Shown piece after piece: positions 1 through 8,051 of a DNA stretch of 41,842 bases. A program made the translations under genes and the position numbers. Each line of letters opens with the position of its first letter. The first letter of the stretch is position 1. Source of the stretch: Methylobacter sp. (lineage in GTDB: Bacteria > Pseudomonadota > Gammaproteobacteria > Methylococcales > Methylomonadaceae); the NCBI GenBank assembly GCA_026399025.1, contig JAPLRU010000035.1, positions 1 to 41,842 of the forward strand, in the 5' to 3' direction. The notes beneath the pieces were generated by a model that made no database searches, was not told where the DNA came from, and saw nothing but the letters and a program-made list of their open reading frames with translations.

Positions 1-958
1 TTGGGTCAAAGGGTTTGCCAGACTTAAGGACGCCAAATGCAATATGAATAAGTTTGCGCATCGCGGCACAAGCAACCGCTTTACCATTCTTACCGTTTGC
101 TTTGAGTCTTTCACAAAAAACACGTATTAAAGGATTATACCTCCAAGCTACAAGTGCGGGCATATACAAGGCTTTACGCAAGGCTGAGTCACCATTTTTG
201 GCAATATGTGTATTGCCTCGCCATTGCCCAGACTCGCGTGGTGCAGGAGCCAGTCCTGCAAAAGCAACGACTTGCTTAGCATGGTTAAAATTGTGATGAG
301 CGCTCAATGCGATGAGTAAATAAGCAATAGCGGCATCGCCAATGCCAGGAATTGAATCAAGTAAATCACCCCGTTGCTTGAGGTCTGGGTCGGCATTAAT
401 GTGATCATGGATAGCTTTACGTGTCGCTTTAAGTTCTGCTTCTAACGTTGCTAGAACCGTATTGATGGAGCCAACAACATTGTCTTCGGCGGTTTCCTGA
501 CGGTTACGTTCCATCTGGATCATCTCCAAAAGGTGTTCAACGCGGCGTATCAAGGATTGTAATTCGCGAATATTGATGGGTGCAGGTATCCACAAAGGAG
601 GCTGCATCATTAAAGCGTAACGAGCAATGAGCTTGGCATCGGCTTTGTCGGTTTTGGCACGGCTTAACTCGCTTTTGCCAAAAGCATGAATTTTAGCGGG
701 ATTAACCAAACTGACAGAATGACCTTGTTTGGCTAGAAAATCAGCAAGTGGGAGGCTATAAGCTCCGGTTGCTTCCATGCAAATCAGTGGCTTAACGTCA
801 CCACATAAGGGAAGGAGCCACGCTACAAAAGCAATAAATCCAAGTTTATCGTTAGTGAATGTTTTATGTTTGTATTTGCCTTCAATTAAGCTGGCAACAT
901 CGAATTTTTTCTTAGCAATATCAACACCTATAGTGATTTTAAAGGATATTTGAGACAA
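1..958 (-). CDS. IS110-family transposase (DEDD/serine recombinase), 3' end outside window
   Basis: About 319 residues are present; full IS110 transposases are about 330-345, so only the last few residues are missing. The N-terminal RuvC-like DEDD domain shows GVDIAKKKF, then CMEATGAYS, then SRAKTDKADAKLIARY, supplying the acidic residues. The C-terminal Tnp_20 domain shows LLDSIPGIGDAAIAYL and FAGLAPAPRESGQWRG, in which the serine after RE is the expected nucleophile. The chosen start is a TTG at 956-958, nine bases after a GGAG; no ATG is available at the N-terminus of the conserved domain. The enzyme would move the element by RNA-guided recombination without classical inverted repeats. No frameshift or stop is seen, so it may be active. 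Confidence 0.9.
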   Translation of the reverse strand, partial: MSQISFKITIGVDIAKKKFDVASLIEGKYKHKTFTNDKLGFIAFVAWLLPLCGDVKPLICMEATGAYSLPLADFLAKQGHSVSLVNPAKIHAFGKSELSRAKTDKADAKLIARYALMMQPPLWIPAPINIRELQSLIRRVEHLLEMIQMERNRQETAEDNVVGSINTVLATLEAELKATRKAIHDHINADPDLKQRGDLLDSIPGIGDAAIAYLLIALSAHHNFNHAKQVVAFAGLAPAPRESGQWRGNTHIAKNGDSALRKALYMPALVAWRYNPLIRVFCERLKANGKNGKAVACAAMRKLIHIAFGVLKSGKPFDP

Positions 959-1009
959 GATGCTACACTCCGAAATCTGAAGATAATAAAAATGATTAAT
1001 AATCGAAAC

Positions 1010-1170
1010 CACCGCTATGTTCAACCTTATAAATACAGGCTTCAAGCCTAAGAATACCGTTCGAACTACAATAGCAGGTGTGAATAGCGAGGAGTTCAAT
1101 CTACGAAACAGGCTTTATGCCTAAGGTCGGGCACGACTTCCTCGCCATTCGCCCGATGATCAATCGGGGA
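1010..1170 (-). ncRNA. candidate bridge RNA of the IS110 element
   Basis: Read on the minus strand, the region upstream of the transposase forms three stem-loops in a row. The first is a 6-bp hairpin (CCCGAT...ATCGGG, 1152-1168). The second has an 11-bp outer stem (1140-1150 with 1082-1092), two internal-loop arms of about 16 bases and a terminal AGGC/GCCT hairpin (1108-1125). The third has an outer stem (1071-1077 with 1012-1018, plus GTTC/GAAC), internal-loop arms, and another AGGC/GCCT hairpin (1035-1052). Both outer stems contain pairs that are G-U only when transcribed from the minus strand. A 5' hairpin followed by target- and donor-binding loops is the architecture known for IS110/IS621 bridge RNAs. 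The role is inferred from fold and position. Confidence 0.6.
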
Positions 1171-1203
1171 TTCTGGCCTTTTGAGAGGTCAGAATCAAGA
1201 TAT

Positions 1204-1310
1204 AAGGTCGGGTTAGCGGTAGCGTAACCCGACATAAGGCGCGAGTGTGTCGGGTTACGTTATCTAACGAATAAGGTTAGATTGTGCGAGCGATAGCGAG
1301 CCACAATCTG
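1204..1310. repeat. hairpin-rich intergenic repeat
   Basis: GTCGGGTTA at 1207-1215 pairs with TAACCCGAC at 1225-1233, and a further copy of GTCGGGTTACG lies at 1249-1259. A second hairpin pairs GATTGTG (1280-1286) with CACAATC (1302-1308). It looks like a dispersed palindromic repeat rather than a gene. The function is unknown. Confidence 0.55.
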
Positions 1311-1325
1311 AACCGGTTGTTGGAA

Positions 1326-1520
1326 TTAAGTAACCACAATAACTGATGAATAATGCAAATAAATCATATTTTGCGAATGTGGAGGACTAGGTTGAATACT
1401 AACGACATCTTCGTTTATAGACGAAATTTTTCCGTTAACAATCCCTAGTTCTGGAATTGCAAAATTTACTGGATTTCCACTTTGCTGCAAATTTAACAAG
1501 AGGCTTTTGAAGTCAGGCAT
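1326..1520 (-). CDS. small hypothetical protein, 64 residues
   Basis: A short protein starting at an ATG preceded by AGGTGA about eight bases upstream. Its C-terminal half alternates hydrophobic and polar residues (GIVNGKISSINEDVVSIQ, then MIYLHYSSVIVV), which suggests a small beta barrel of SH3/Sm type, but no family could be named. It lies 24 bp downstream of the lipoprotein gene on the same strand, so the two are probably cotranscribed. There are no cysteines, signal peptide or membrane segment. It could be a small regulatory or nucleic-acid-binding protein; that is speculation from the strand pattern alone. Confidence 0.6.
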   Translation of the reverse strand: MPDFKSLLLNLQQSGNPVNFAIPELGIVNGKISSINEDVVSIQPSPPHSQNMIYLHYSSVIVVT

Positions 1521-1544
1521 TGTAGATTCACCTATTAAAATAAT

Positions 1545-2111
1545 TTATTGTTGTTGGGGGGTAAGAAATTGTTGAATTGCTTTTTGAGTTTTTGAGTCGG
1601 ATGCGGAGTCAAGAGCATTTTTTACTTCTTGCGCCGCGGAAGCCTTGGAAAATAGAACAGCTGCATCAATAACCTTGTTATAAAGCTCTTTTACTTCACC
1701 TGGCGCAAGATTGCCGTTTACTCCTTGTTCACACAGCCTATACATAGCTTCGCGTAAAAATAGTATTGTTTGCGTTCTCCCTGCTAGCTGAATAACTTCA
1801 TTGGCGAACTTAGCCTTGAGTTCTGCGTCGACCGTTTCTGGTAACTTTGCGCTCCCCGCTATTTCAGAAGTATGCTCTAGGGCAACATCGGGGACAGGCT
1901 CGGCACAAATAGAAAATGCAGTAGGTGATGTTGATGTCGGCTTAGGTAATAAAAATCCACCTCTACGTTCGGCTGCGTAGTCGAACCAATAAACTTTATT
2001 TGTTTCTGATAAAGATTCGTTGCGAGCTGGACTTGTTAATGTTGTGCAGCCTGTGGAGACTGAAACTACGGAAATAATTCCTAATAATTCAAACAATGAT
2101 ACTAACTTCAT
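1545..2111 (-). CDS. putative lipoprotein of unknown function
   Basis: About 188 residues from the start at 2111, which has GGGGGAA six bases upstream; an ATG eight codons earlier would give a poorer signal peptide. The N-terminus is a lipoprotein signal, hydrophobic SLFELLGIISVVSV followed by STGC, so the cysteine near residue 22 should be lipidated and the protein anchored in the envelope. The rest is predicted alpha-helical and soluble (repeated ALFSKASAAQEVKNALDS-like segments), with a pair of cysteines. I do not recognise the family. It is followed by the small gene at 1326-1520, and together they form an isolated two-gene unit between the IS110 element and the TetR gene. Confidence 0.7.
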   Translation of the reverse strand: MKLVSLFELLGIISVVSVSTGCTTLTSPARNESLSETNKVYWFDYAAERRGGFLLPKPTSTSPTAFSICAEPVPDVALEHTSEIAGSAKLPETVDAELKAKFANEVIQLAGRTQTILFLREAMYRLCEQGVNGNLAPGEVKELYNKVIDAAVLFSKASAAQEVKNALDSASDSKTQKAIQQFLTPQQQ

Positions 2112-2471
2112 AAATTCCCCCATAGCGATTAACAACTAATGAAAAGTTAGAAAATTCAGACGGACACTTCTAACTAATATTAGCCCTCCTAATAGACACA
2201 AACCATTGCGTCACAAAGTTGTCTAACACGTTATAAAAATTAAAAATAATGGTTATTTCAAACTATTGCGTAAATTTAGCCCGTCCTAAATTCAACCCGT
2301 ATAACGTCAAACAAAAGCCCGGATAAAAAACCACAACGGGCGGGGATAATAAACTCAAACACTAGAGACCGCAAACCTTTCATGTATGCCTAAATCGCTA
2401 AGTCAGCCGCATAGCGGTATTGAAGTATTACAACTTCCCTACAGAGTCGCAATACCTGCGCATTAAGCGGC
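2112..2471. other. intergenic region with imperfect hairpin
   Basis: No gene is seen. Near the right end AGCCGC (2405-2410) pairs with GCGGCT (2467-2472) and GGTATTG (2416-2422) pairs with CAATACC (2450-2456), a nested hairpin directly after the TetR stop codon. It could end the TetR transcript, but no T-run follows on the minus strand. The promoter of the lipoprotein gene must lie near 2120-2200. Confidence 0.4.
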
Positions 2472-3113
2472 TTATTTTATTTGCCGACCATTCAAGCAGC
2501 CGCGTAAAAACAAGCCCACCACCCGCCCCACCCAAACCTCGATTTCCGCTTCGTCGGGCGTAGGCTCCAAGCCCAATTGCAGTTTTTGAAAGCGCTCGCT
2601 GCGCAACGCGCTCAAAAATTGATCGGCCAAAAAATGAGGCTCCATAGCGCTGTTAAAATAGCCCGCCCGCTGCTGCCGGGCGAAAAACTGCGCAAGATGA
2701 TCGAGTGTGCGTTGCGGCCCTTGTTCATAAAATTGAGTGGCGAGATCCGGAAAACGTAACGATTCGCCGATCAGAATGGCGCGGATGCGCACGGCGTCCG
2801 GCCGGGTAACGCGATGCAGGAATTGCTTGGCAAAAGCGCTCAGCGCTTGCTCGGGCGAGTGCTCCAAAACGTGTTCTTCCGACAAGCCGCTGACAAACTG
2901 ATCGCTACAGCGCCTGATGACCGCGCCGAACAAGCCGGCCTTACCGCCGAATTGGCTGTACACGGTGCGCATCGATACATGCGCGTCCCGAGCGAGGGTT
3001 TCCAGGCTGAGCTTGCCGTAGCCGTGTTCGAGGAATAGCGTGAAGGCGGTGTCCAGTAATCGGTCACGGCTTAACTGCTCATCGCCTTTGCGAGGTCGTC
3101 CGCATTTAATCAT
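2472..3113 (-). CDS. TetR/AcrR-family transcriptional repressor
   Basis: 213 residues. The N-terminal helix-turn-helix domain is typical of TetR: RDRLLDTAFTLFLEHGYGKLSLETLARDAHVSMRTVYSQFGGKAGLF at about residues 16-63, with YSQFGGK as the recognition helix and its turn. The C-terminal ligand-binding domain is helical and variable. The gene is divergent from an RND efflux operon, the classic arrangement in which the regulator represses both itself and the pump until a toxic compound binds. It most likely senses a pump substrate; the ligand cannot be read from sequence. Start at ATG 3113 is directly followed by a basic stretch (KCGRPRKGD), usual for this family. Confidence 0.9.
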   Translation of the reverse strand: MIKCGRPRKGDEQLSRDRLLDTAFTLFLEHGYGKLSLETLARDAHVSMRTVYSQFGGKAGLFGAVIRRCSDQFVSGLSEEHVLEHSPEQALSAFAKQFLHRVTRPDAVRIRAILIGESLRFPDLATQFYEQGPQRTLDHLAQFFARQQRAGYFNSAMEPHFLADQFLSALRSERFQKLQLGLEPTPDEAEIEVWVGRVVGLFLRGCLNGRQIK

Positions 3114-3215
3114 GGTGTCGCGCCCCTGAAATTAATCGAGCCAAATTATAACTCTAGCTCAAGTTAAAATGATAATATGTCTTACCGTTTCCGTTAAAAA
3201 GCAAGGTGTCGTCAA
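3114..3215. promoter_or_regulatory. divergent promoter/operator region, tetR - RND operon
   Basis: An AT-rich stretch around 3145-3180 contains partly symmetric sequence (ATTATAACT ... AGTTAAAATGATAAT) and a TATAAT on the minus strand. It is the only place for the promoters of the divergent genes and a plausible TetR operator. No perfect palindrome is seen, so the exact site is uncertain. Confidence 0.4.
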
Positions 3216-3315
3216 GATGAAACAACAAAGGTATCGATCAATTAGGCTTTATCGTTTACAACCGTTGGCATCAAGCCCTGAAACCGAGTACGGAACAGGG
3301 CATCGAACAAACGCC

Positions 3316-4482
3316 ATGCCGGTTATGCGATACGCTCTGCTGGCCGCATTGACTCTAGCGATAAGCGGCTGCAAAAACGCGGATAATTCGGCTCCCCAAC
3401 CGGGGCAGGGGGCTGCACCTAAGGTAAAGATCGCACAACCGCTGGCGCAACACGTCACTGAATGGGACGAATATACCGGACGTATTCAAGCGGTGAATGC
3501 GGTAGACGTGCGCGCACGGGTCAGCGGCTATCTGGAGCAAGTGAAATTCAAGGCGGGAGACAAGGTGCATAAAGGCGATTTGTTGTTCCTGATCGATCCG
3601 AAACCGTTCACGGCCCAACTGAATTATGCCGAAGCCGAACTGGAACGCACCAAGTCCCGGCACGAATTGGCCCGAAACGATCTGTCTCGGGCCGAGCGTT
3701 TATTCCGCGCCAAAGCCATTTCCGAAGAAGAGCACGATGGTCGCAATAAGGGCCTTCGCGAAGCGGTTGCCGCCGAACAATCGGCGCAAGCCAATGTCGA
3801 TACGGCGCGATTGAATCTGGAATTTACTAAAGTCCGGGCGCCGATAGACGGCCGCATCAGCCGTGAGTTAATCACCGCCGGTAATTTGGTCAACGGCGGC
3901 GGCAACGACGCTACGTTACTGACGTCTATCGTTTCCACCGATCCTGTTTATGTGTACGCCGATGTGGACGAACGCTCGGTGCTGAAATATCGGCGTCAGG
4001 CTCAAAAACAAGGCAGCGGCAATTTGGGCGATGAACGGACGCCGGTTGAGTTGGCGGTGGCGGATGAGCTTAACTTTCCTCACCAAGGCTATCTCGACTA
4101 TATAGCGCCGCGCGAAGATGCGGCCACCGGGACTGTAACCTTGCGCGGCGTATTCGCGAATCCGGACGAATTGCTAAGTCCCGGTTTTTTTGCCCGTATC
4201 CGGGTTCGAGCAAGCGCTCCGTATCCGGCCATTTTGCTGCCCGACCGGGCTATCGGCACGGACCAGGCGCAACGCTTTGTCTGGGTGGTGAATCAGGACA
4301 ATCAAGTGGAATACCGCAAGGTCGAGCTTGGCGCTCATATCGGTCAAGCCCGCGTCATTAGCCAAGGCTTAAAGCCCGAAGAATGGGCGGTTACCGAAGG
4401 CATCCAAAAACTTAAACCGGGCATCAAGGTGAACCCGGAACGCATCTCGCCGGCCGGGCGCGACGAGGCATTAACACCATGA
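3316..4482 (+). CDS. RND efflux membrane fusion protein (AcrA/MexE-like lipoprotein)
   Basis: Periplasmic adaptor linking the inner-membrane pump to an outer-membrane channel. From the start at 3316 a lipoprotein signal peptide follows (MRYALLAALTLAISGC), so the cysteine near residue 19 is the likely lipidation site. Then come a beta-barrel/lipoyl half (YTGRIQAVNAVDVRARVSGYLEQVKFKAGDKVHKGDLLFLIDP), an alpha-helical hairpin rich in coiled-coil heptads, the second lipoyl half (VRAPIDGRISRELITAGNLV) and the membrane-proximal domain. The frame stays open upstream, with ATGs at 3169 and 3217 (the latter after AAGGTG), but these would put 37-53 residues ahead of the signal peptide. The stop overlaps the pump start by ATGA. 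No outer-membrane channel gene is nearby, so a TolC-like partner must be encoded elsewhere. Confidence 0.9.
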   Translation: MPVMRYALLAALTLAISGCKNADNSAPQPGQGAAPKVKIAQPLAQHVTEWDEYTGRIQAVNAVDVRARVSGYLEQVKFKAGDKVHKGDLLFLIDPKPFTAQLNYAEAELERTKSRHELARNDLSRAERLFRAKAISEEEHDGRNKGLREAVAAEQSAQANVDTARLNLEFTKVRAPIDGRISRELITAGNLVNGGGNDATLLTSIVSTDPVYVYADVDERSVLKYRRQAQKQGSGNLGDERTPVELAVADELNFPHQGYLDYIAPREDAATGTVTLRGVFANPDELLSPGFFARIRVRASAPYPAILLPDRAIGTDQAQRFVWVVNQDNQVEYRKVELGAHIGQARVISQGLKPEEWAVTEGIQKLKPGIKVNPERISPAGRDEALTP

Positions 4483-7400
4483 ATCGCTTGACTCATTTTT
4501 TCATCGACCGGCCGATTTTCGCGTCGGTCTTATCCATCGTGATTGTTCTGGTCGGAAGCATTGCGCTGATCCGGCTGCCTATTGCCCAATACCCCGAGAT
4601 TGCGCCGCCTACCGTGGTGGTCAGCGCCGCTTATCCGGGCGCTAACGCGCAAGTGGTGGCCGAAACCGTAGCGACGCCTATCGAGCAGGAGGTCAACGGC
4701 GTCGAGGATATGCTGTACATGTCCTCGCAATCGACCAACAGCGGCAACATGGCGCTGACCATTACCTTCAAGCCGGGCACTAATCTGGATAAAGCTCAGG
4801 TGTTGGTGCAAAACCGGGTGGCTTTGGCCGAGCCCAGATTGCCGCAGGAAGTGAGTCGGCAAGGCCTCAGCGTCAAAAAACGCAGCCCGGATTTGAGTCT
4901 GGTCGTTAACTTGGTGTCTCCGGACAAACGCTATGACAGCATTTATTTGAGCAATTACGCGCTGTTGCAAATCAAAGATACGTTGGCGCGGCTGCCCGGC
5001 GTCGGCGATATTATGATTTTCGGCGCCCGCGATTACAGCATGAGGCTGTGGTTGAATCCGGAGAAAGTTGCGGCCCGTAATCTGACCGCGAGCGATGTGG
5101 TGAACGCTATCCGCGAACAAAACGTGCAAGTCGCGGCGGGCGTGGTCGGTCAGCAACCGACCCAGGAAAACACCGATTTTCAGTACACGGCGACGACCAT
5201 GGGACGCCTGATGGAGGCGGATCAATTCGCCGAAATTGTGATTAAAAAAGGCGATGATGGTCAAGTAACGCTGCTGAAAGACGTGGCGCGTATCGAGCTG
5301 GGCGCTAAGGATTACAATTCGGGGCTGCTGCTGGACGGAGAGCCCAGCGTGGGTCTTGCCGTCTTCCAGTTGCCCGGCTCCAATGCGCTGGAAACCCGGA
5401 AAGCGGTGCTGGAGACCATGGAAAAGCTTAAGCCGCGCTTTCCCGAAGGGCTTGATTATACGCTGATTTACGACACTATCGTGTTTGTGCAACAGTCCAT
5501 CGATGCGGTGCTTAAAACCCTGATCGAAGCCATATTGCTGGTGGTGTTGGTGGTTGTGATCTTTTTGCAGAACTGGCGCGCGACCATCATTCCGCTGCTT
5601 GCGGTACCGGTGTCTTTGATCGGCACTTTCGCGGTCATGTCGGCCTTGGGCTTATCGCTTAACACTTTGTCGCTGTTCGGTTTGGTGTTGGCTATCGGTA
5701 TTGTTGTCGATGATGCCATCGTGGTGGTCGAAAATGTGGAGCGTCATATCGCGTTAGGCTTGACCGCTCGGGAAGCCACCCGGAAAGCGATGGGCGAAGT
5801 CGTCGGGCCGATCATTGCCACGGCGCTGGTGTTGGTCGCTGTGTTTATACCGACCGCGTTCATCACCGGTATTTCGGGAGCTTTTTATAAGCAGTTCGCG
5901 CTGACTATCGCGGTTTCCACGGTCATCTCGGCGTTCAATTCATTGACCTTAAGCCCGGCTTTGTGCGCGTTGCTGCTGGATCGGGCTCATGCCGACAAGG
6001 ACGCGTTGACGCGCGTGTTCGACCGCCTGTTCGGCTGGTTTTTTAAGGGTTTCAACCGTTTTTTCGATGCGTTCAGCGAAGGCTATGCGCGGCTGGTCGG
6101 CCGATTGATCCGTATGACCGCGGTTGTGCTGGTGCTTTATGCCGCGCTCAATGGCCTTAATTTCCTGGCTTTCGAAAAAGTGCCGACCGGCTTCATTCCT
6201 CAGCAAGACCAAGGCTACCTGATTCTGTATGCGCAACTGCCCGATGCGGCTTCGTTGGCGCGCACTCAGGAGGTGGTGCAACAGGCGACCCGCATTGTGT
6301 TAAAAACAAAAGGCGTCAAGCATGTGATCGCCTATGCCGGTTTTTCGTTTCTGACCGGCTCCAACCAATCCAATGTCGCGACGATGTTCGCCAGACTGGA
6401 GCCTTTCGACCAACGCGCAGGCCATCCCGAACTTCACGCCGACGCGGTGGTTAATCAGCTCAAACAGGATCTGGCCCAAGTCGAGGGGGCATATATTACC
6501 GCGTTTCCGCCGCCTCCGGTTCGGGGCATGAGCGTAGTCGGCGGTTTCAAGCTGCAAATTCAGGATCGTTCCAATGCCGGTACCGACGCGTTGCAGACTA
6601 TCACCAACGACCTGATCGCCAAGGGCGGCAAGCAACCGGGCTTGGTCGGGCTGTTTACGACCTTCCGCGCCGGAGTGCCGCAACTGTTCCTGGATGTGGA
6701 TCGCACCCGCGCAAAATCGATGGATGTTCCGTTAAAGGACGTGTTCGATACCTTGCAGATTTATCTGGGATCGCTTTATGTAAACGACTTCAACAGCTTT
6801 GGCCGAACTTATCAGGTGGTGGCGCAGGCCGACTCGGAGTTCCGGATGAAGCCCTCGGACATTAGCGAGCTGAAAACCCGCAATGCTCAAGGCGGCATGG
6901 TGCCGCTCGGATCTTTGATGTCGGTTAAGGAAATTACCGGGCCGGACAAAATCACCCGTTACAACATGTATCCGGCGGCGGAAATCAACGGCAGCACCTT
7001 GCCCGGCGTCAGTTCCGGCCAAGCGATTGCTGCCATGGACAAGCTGATGGACGCGGAACTGCCGCCGGGCTTCGGCTTTGAATGGACCGAGCTTAGCCTG
7101 CAACAAGTGTTGGCTGGAAACACGGCTATGCTGGTTTTCCCGCTCAGCGTCATTTTTGTGTTTTTGGCCTTGGCGGCCCAATACGAAAGCTGGTCGCTAC
7201 CGTTTGCGGTGATTTTGATCGTACCGATGTGTATTTTGTCGTCGTTGGCCGGGGTGTGGTTGCGCGGCATGGACAATAATATTTTCACTCAAATCGGCTT
7301 CATCGTATTGGTCGGCTTAGCCAGCAAGAACGCGATTCTGATCGTGGAATTCGCCAAGCGGCGGCAAGAAAACGGGCTTAGCCGTTTCGATGCGGCGGTT

Positions 7401-7667
7401 GACGCGGCACGGATTCGCTTACGGCCCATTTTAATGACCTCGTTCGCGTTTATTTTGGGCGTGTTTCCGTTGGTGATTTCGCAAGGAGCGGGAGCGGAAT
7501 CTCGGCAGTTGCTCGGTACCGCGGTGTTTAGCGGTATGCTCGGGGTGACCTTGTTCGGCTTGCTGTTAACGCCTGTTTTTTATGTAGTCGCGCAGGCTTT
7601 GGCGCAGCGTCGGCAGGCTTCGCCGCCGAAGTCGCCGCAGGATACTTTATCCGGCCATGAGTTATGA
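4479..7667 (+). CDS. RND multidrug efflux pump, HAE1 family (AcrB/MexF-like)
   Basis: 1062 residues, full length for the hydrophobe/amphiphile efflux family. The inner-membrane proton antiporter shows the expected order: N-terminal FFIDRPIFASVLSI helix, a large periplasmic porter loop, helix 4 with GIVVDDAIVVVENVER (Asp411 and Asp412 match the proton-relay pair of AcrB), a second porter loop containing a proline-rich PPPPVRGM segment, and helix 10 with VGLASKNAILIVEFAK carrying the relay lysine. Its start overlaps the adaptor stop (ATGA), so the two are translationally coupled. The closest subfamily by eye is MexF. It probably exports hydrophobic or aromatic toxicants under control of the divergent TetR protein; the true substrate is unknown. 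Confidence 0.95.
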   Translation: MNRLTHFFIDRPIFASVLSIVIVLVGSIALIRLPIAQYPEIAPPTVVVSAAYPGANAQVVAETVATPIEQEVNGVEDMLYMSSQSTNSGNMALTITFKPGTNLDKAQVLVQNRVALAEPRLPQEVSRQGLSVKKRSPDLSLVVNLVSPDKRYDSIYLSNYALLQIKDTLARLPGVGDIMIFGARDYSMRLWLNPEKVAARNLTASDVVNAIREQNVQVAAGVVGQQPTQENTDFQYTATTMGRLMEADQFAEIVIKKGDDGQVTLLKDVARIELGAKDYNSGLLLDGEPSVGLAVFQLPGSNALETRKAVLETMEKLKPRFPEGLDYTLIYDTIVFVQQSIDAVLKTLIEAILLVVLVVVIFLQNWRATIIPLLAVPVSLIGTFAVMSALGLSLNTLSLFGLVLAIGIVVDDAIVVVENVERHIALGLTAREATRKAMGEVVGPIIATALVLVAVFIPTAFITGISGAFYKQFALTIAVSTVISAFNSLTLSPALCALLLDRAHADKDALTRVFDRLFGWFFKGFNRFFDAFSEGYARLVGRLIRMTAVVLVLYAALNGLNFLAFEKVPTGFIPQQDQGYLILYAQLPDAASLARTQEVVQQATRIVLKTKGVKHVIAYAGFSFLTGSNQSNVATMFARLEPFDQRAGHPELHADAVVNQLKQDLAQVEGAYITAFPPPPVRGMSVVGGFKLQIQDRSNAGTDALQTITNDLIAKGGKQPGLVGLFTTFRAGVPQLFLDVDRTRAKSMDVPLKDVFDTLQIYLGSLYVNDFNSFGRTYQVVAQADSEFRMKPSDISELKTRNAQGGMVPLGSLMSVKEITGPDKITRYNMYPAAEINGSTLPGVSSGQAIAAMDKLMDAELPPGFGFEWTELSLQQVLAGNTAMLVFPLSVIFVFLALAAQYESWSLPFAVILIVPMCILSSLAGVWLRGMDNNIFTQIGFIVLVGLASKNAILIVEFAKRRQENGLSRFDAAVDAARIRLRPILMTSFAFILGVFPLVISQGAGAESRQLLGTAVFSGMLGVTLFGLLLTPVFYVVAQALAQRRQASPPKSPQDTLSGHEL

Positions 7668-7681
7668 CACGGTATTGCCAT

Positions 7682-7989
7682 CGGAGTGCAAGCTTTGCTT
7701 GCGCTTGCAGGTAAAGCCTCACTGCCATTAAGTTAAGGATGGACAGTCCCTTCTCCCTCAGGGATAAGGCTAGGATGAGGGGATCAAATAACGCTTTTTA
7801 CCTTATTTTTATTCTCCTCGGCAACCGCTCCCTGCGTTGCTCTACCTCCTGCATCCGTGCAGTCGTCACCCCAACCCTCTCCAGCAGGATGCCTACATGG
7901 ATGTAGGTAAGTAGAGCAATGCAGGAGCAATTGCCGAGAGGGAGCTTTTTTCTTAACTTAATGGCAGTGAGGTAAAGCCTGCACTCCGG
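7682..7989. repeat. older palindromic repeat split by a MITE
   Basis: CGGAGTGCA at 7682 and TGCACTCCG ending at 7989 are inverted copies flanking the MITE. Removing the 250-bp insert plus one 11-bp duplication restores a compact hairpin of about 47 bp, so the element appears to have landed in a pre-existing palindrome. Confidence 0.6.
7720..7969. mobile_element. MITE-like non-autonomous element, 250 bp, 11-bp target duplication
   Basis: The ends are perfect inverted repeats: CACTGCCATTAAGTTAAG at 7720-7737 and its complement at 7952-7969. The sequence AGGTAAAGCCT occurs immediately outside both ends (7709-7719 and 7970-7980), a clear 11-bp target-site duplication. The interior holds no gene and is itself palindromic: 7817-7856 pairs imperfectly with 7899-7938 over about 40 bp. 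The terminal sequence and duplication length resemble IS4-family elements as far as I recall, so a transposase of that kind elsewhere in the genome may mobilise it. Confidence 0.8.
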
Positions 7990-8051
7990 CCGCACATAGT
8001 GGTCCACTTTATTCCATGCTCGTTGCTAAGAAAGATGTTTTTGGGAAAATC

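Larger units (their letters stand above)
1..1170 (-). mobile_element. IS110-family insertion sequence, partial
   Basis: The minus strand carries a nearly complete IS110 transposase reading leftwards out of the window, preceded by a structured non-coding stretch. IS110 elements lack clear terminal inverted repeats, so the outer boundary near 1170 is only an estimate: it is where the bridge-RNA-like fold ends. The other end lies left of base 1. Confidence 0.6.

Noticed and set aside
54-296. An 80-codon plus-strand frame inside the IS110 region
   Set aside because: It is the antisense of the transposase, whose own frame has clear conserved motifs.
3169-3315. A 49-residue upstream extension of the membrane fusion protein
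   Set aside because: It would bury the lipoprotein signal peptide far inside the protein; the start at 3316 gives a normal signal.
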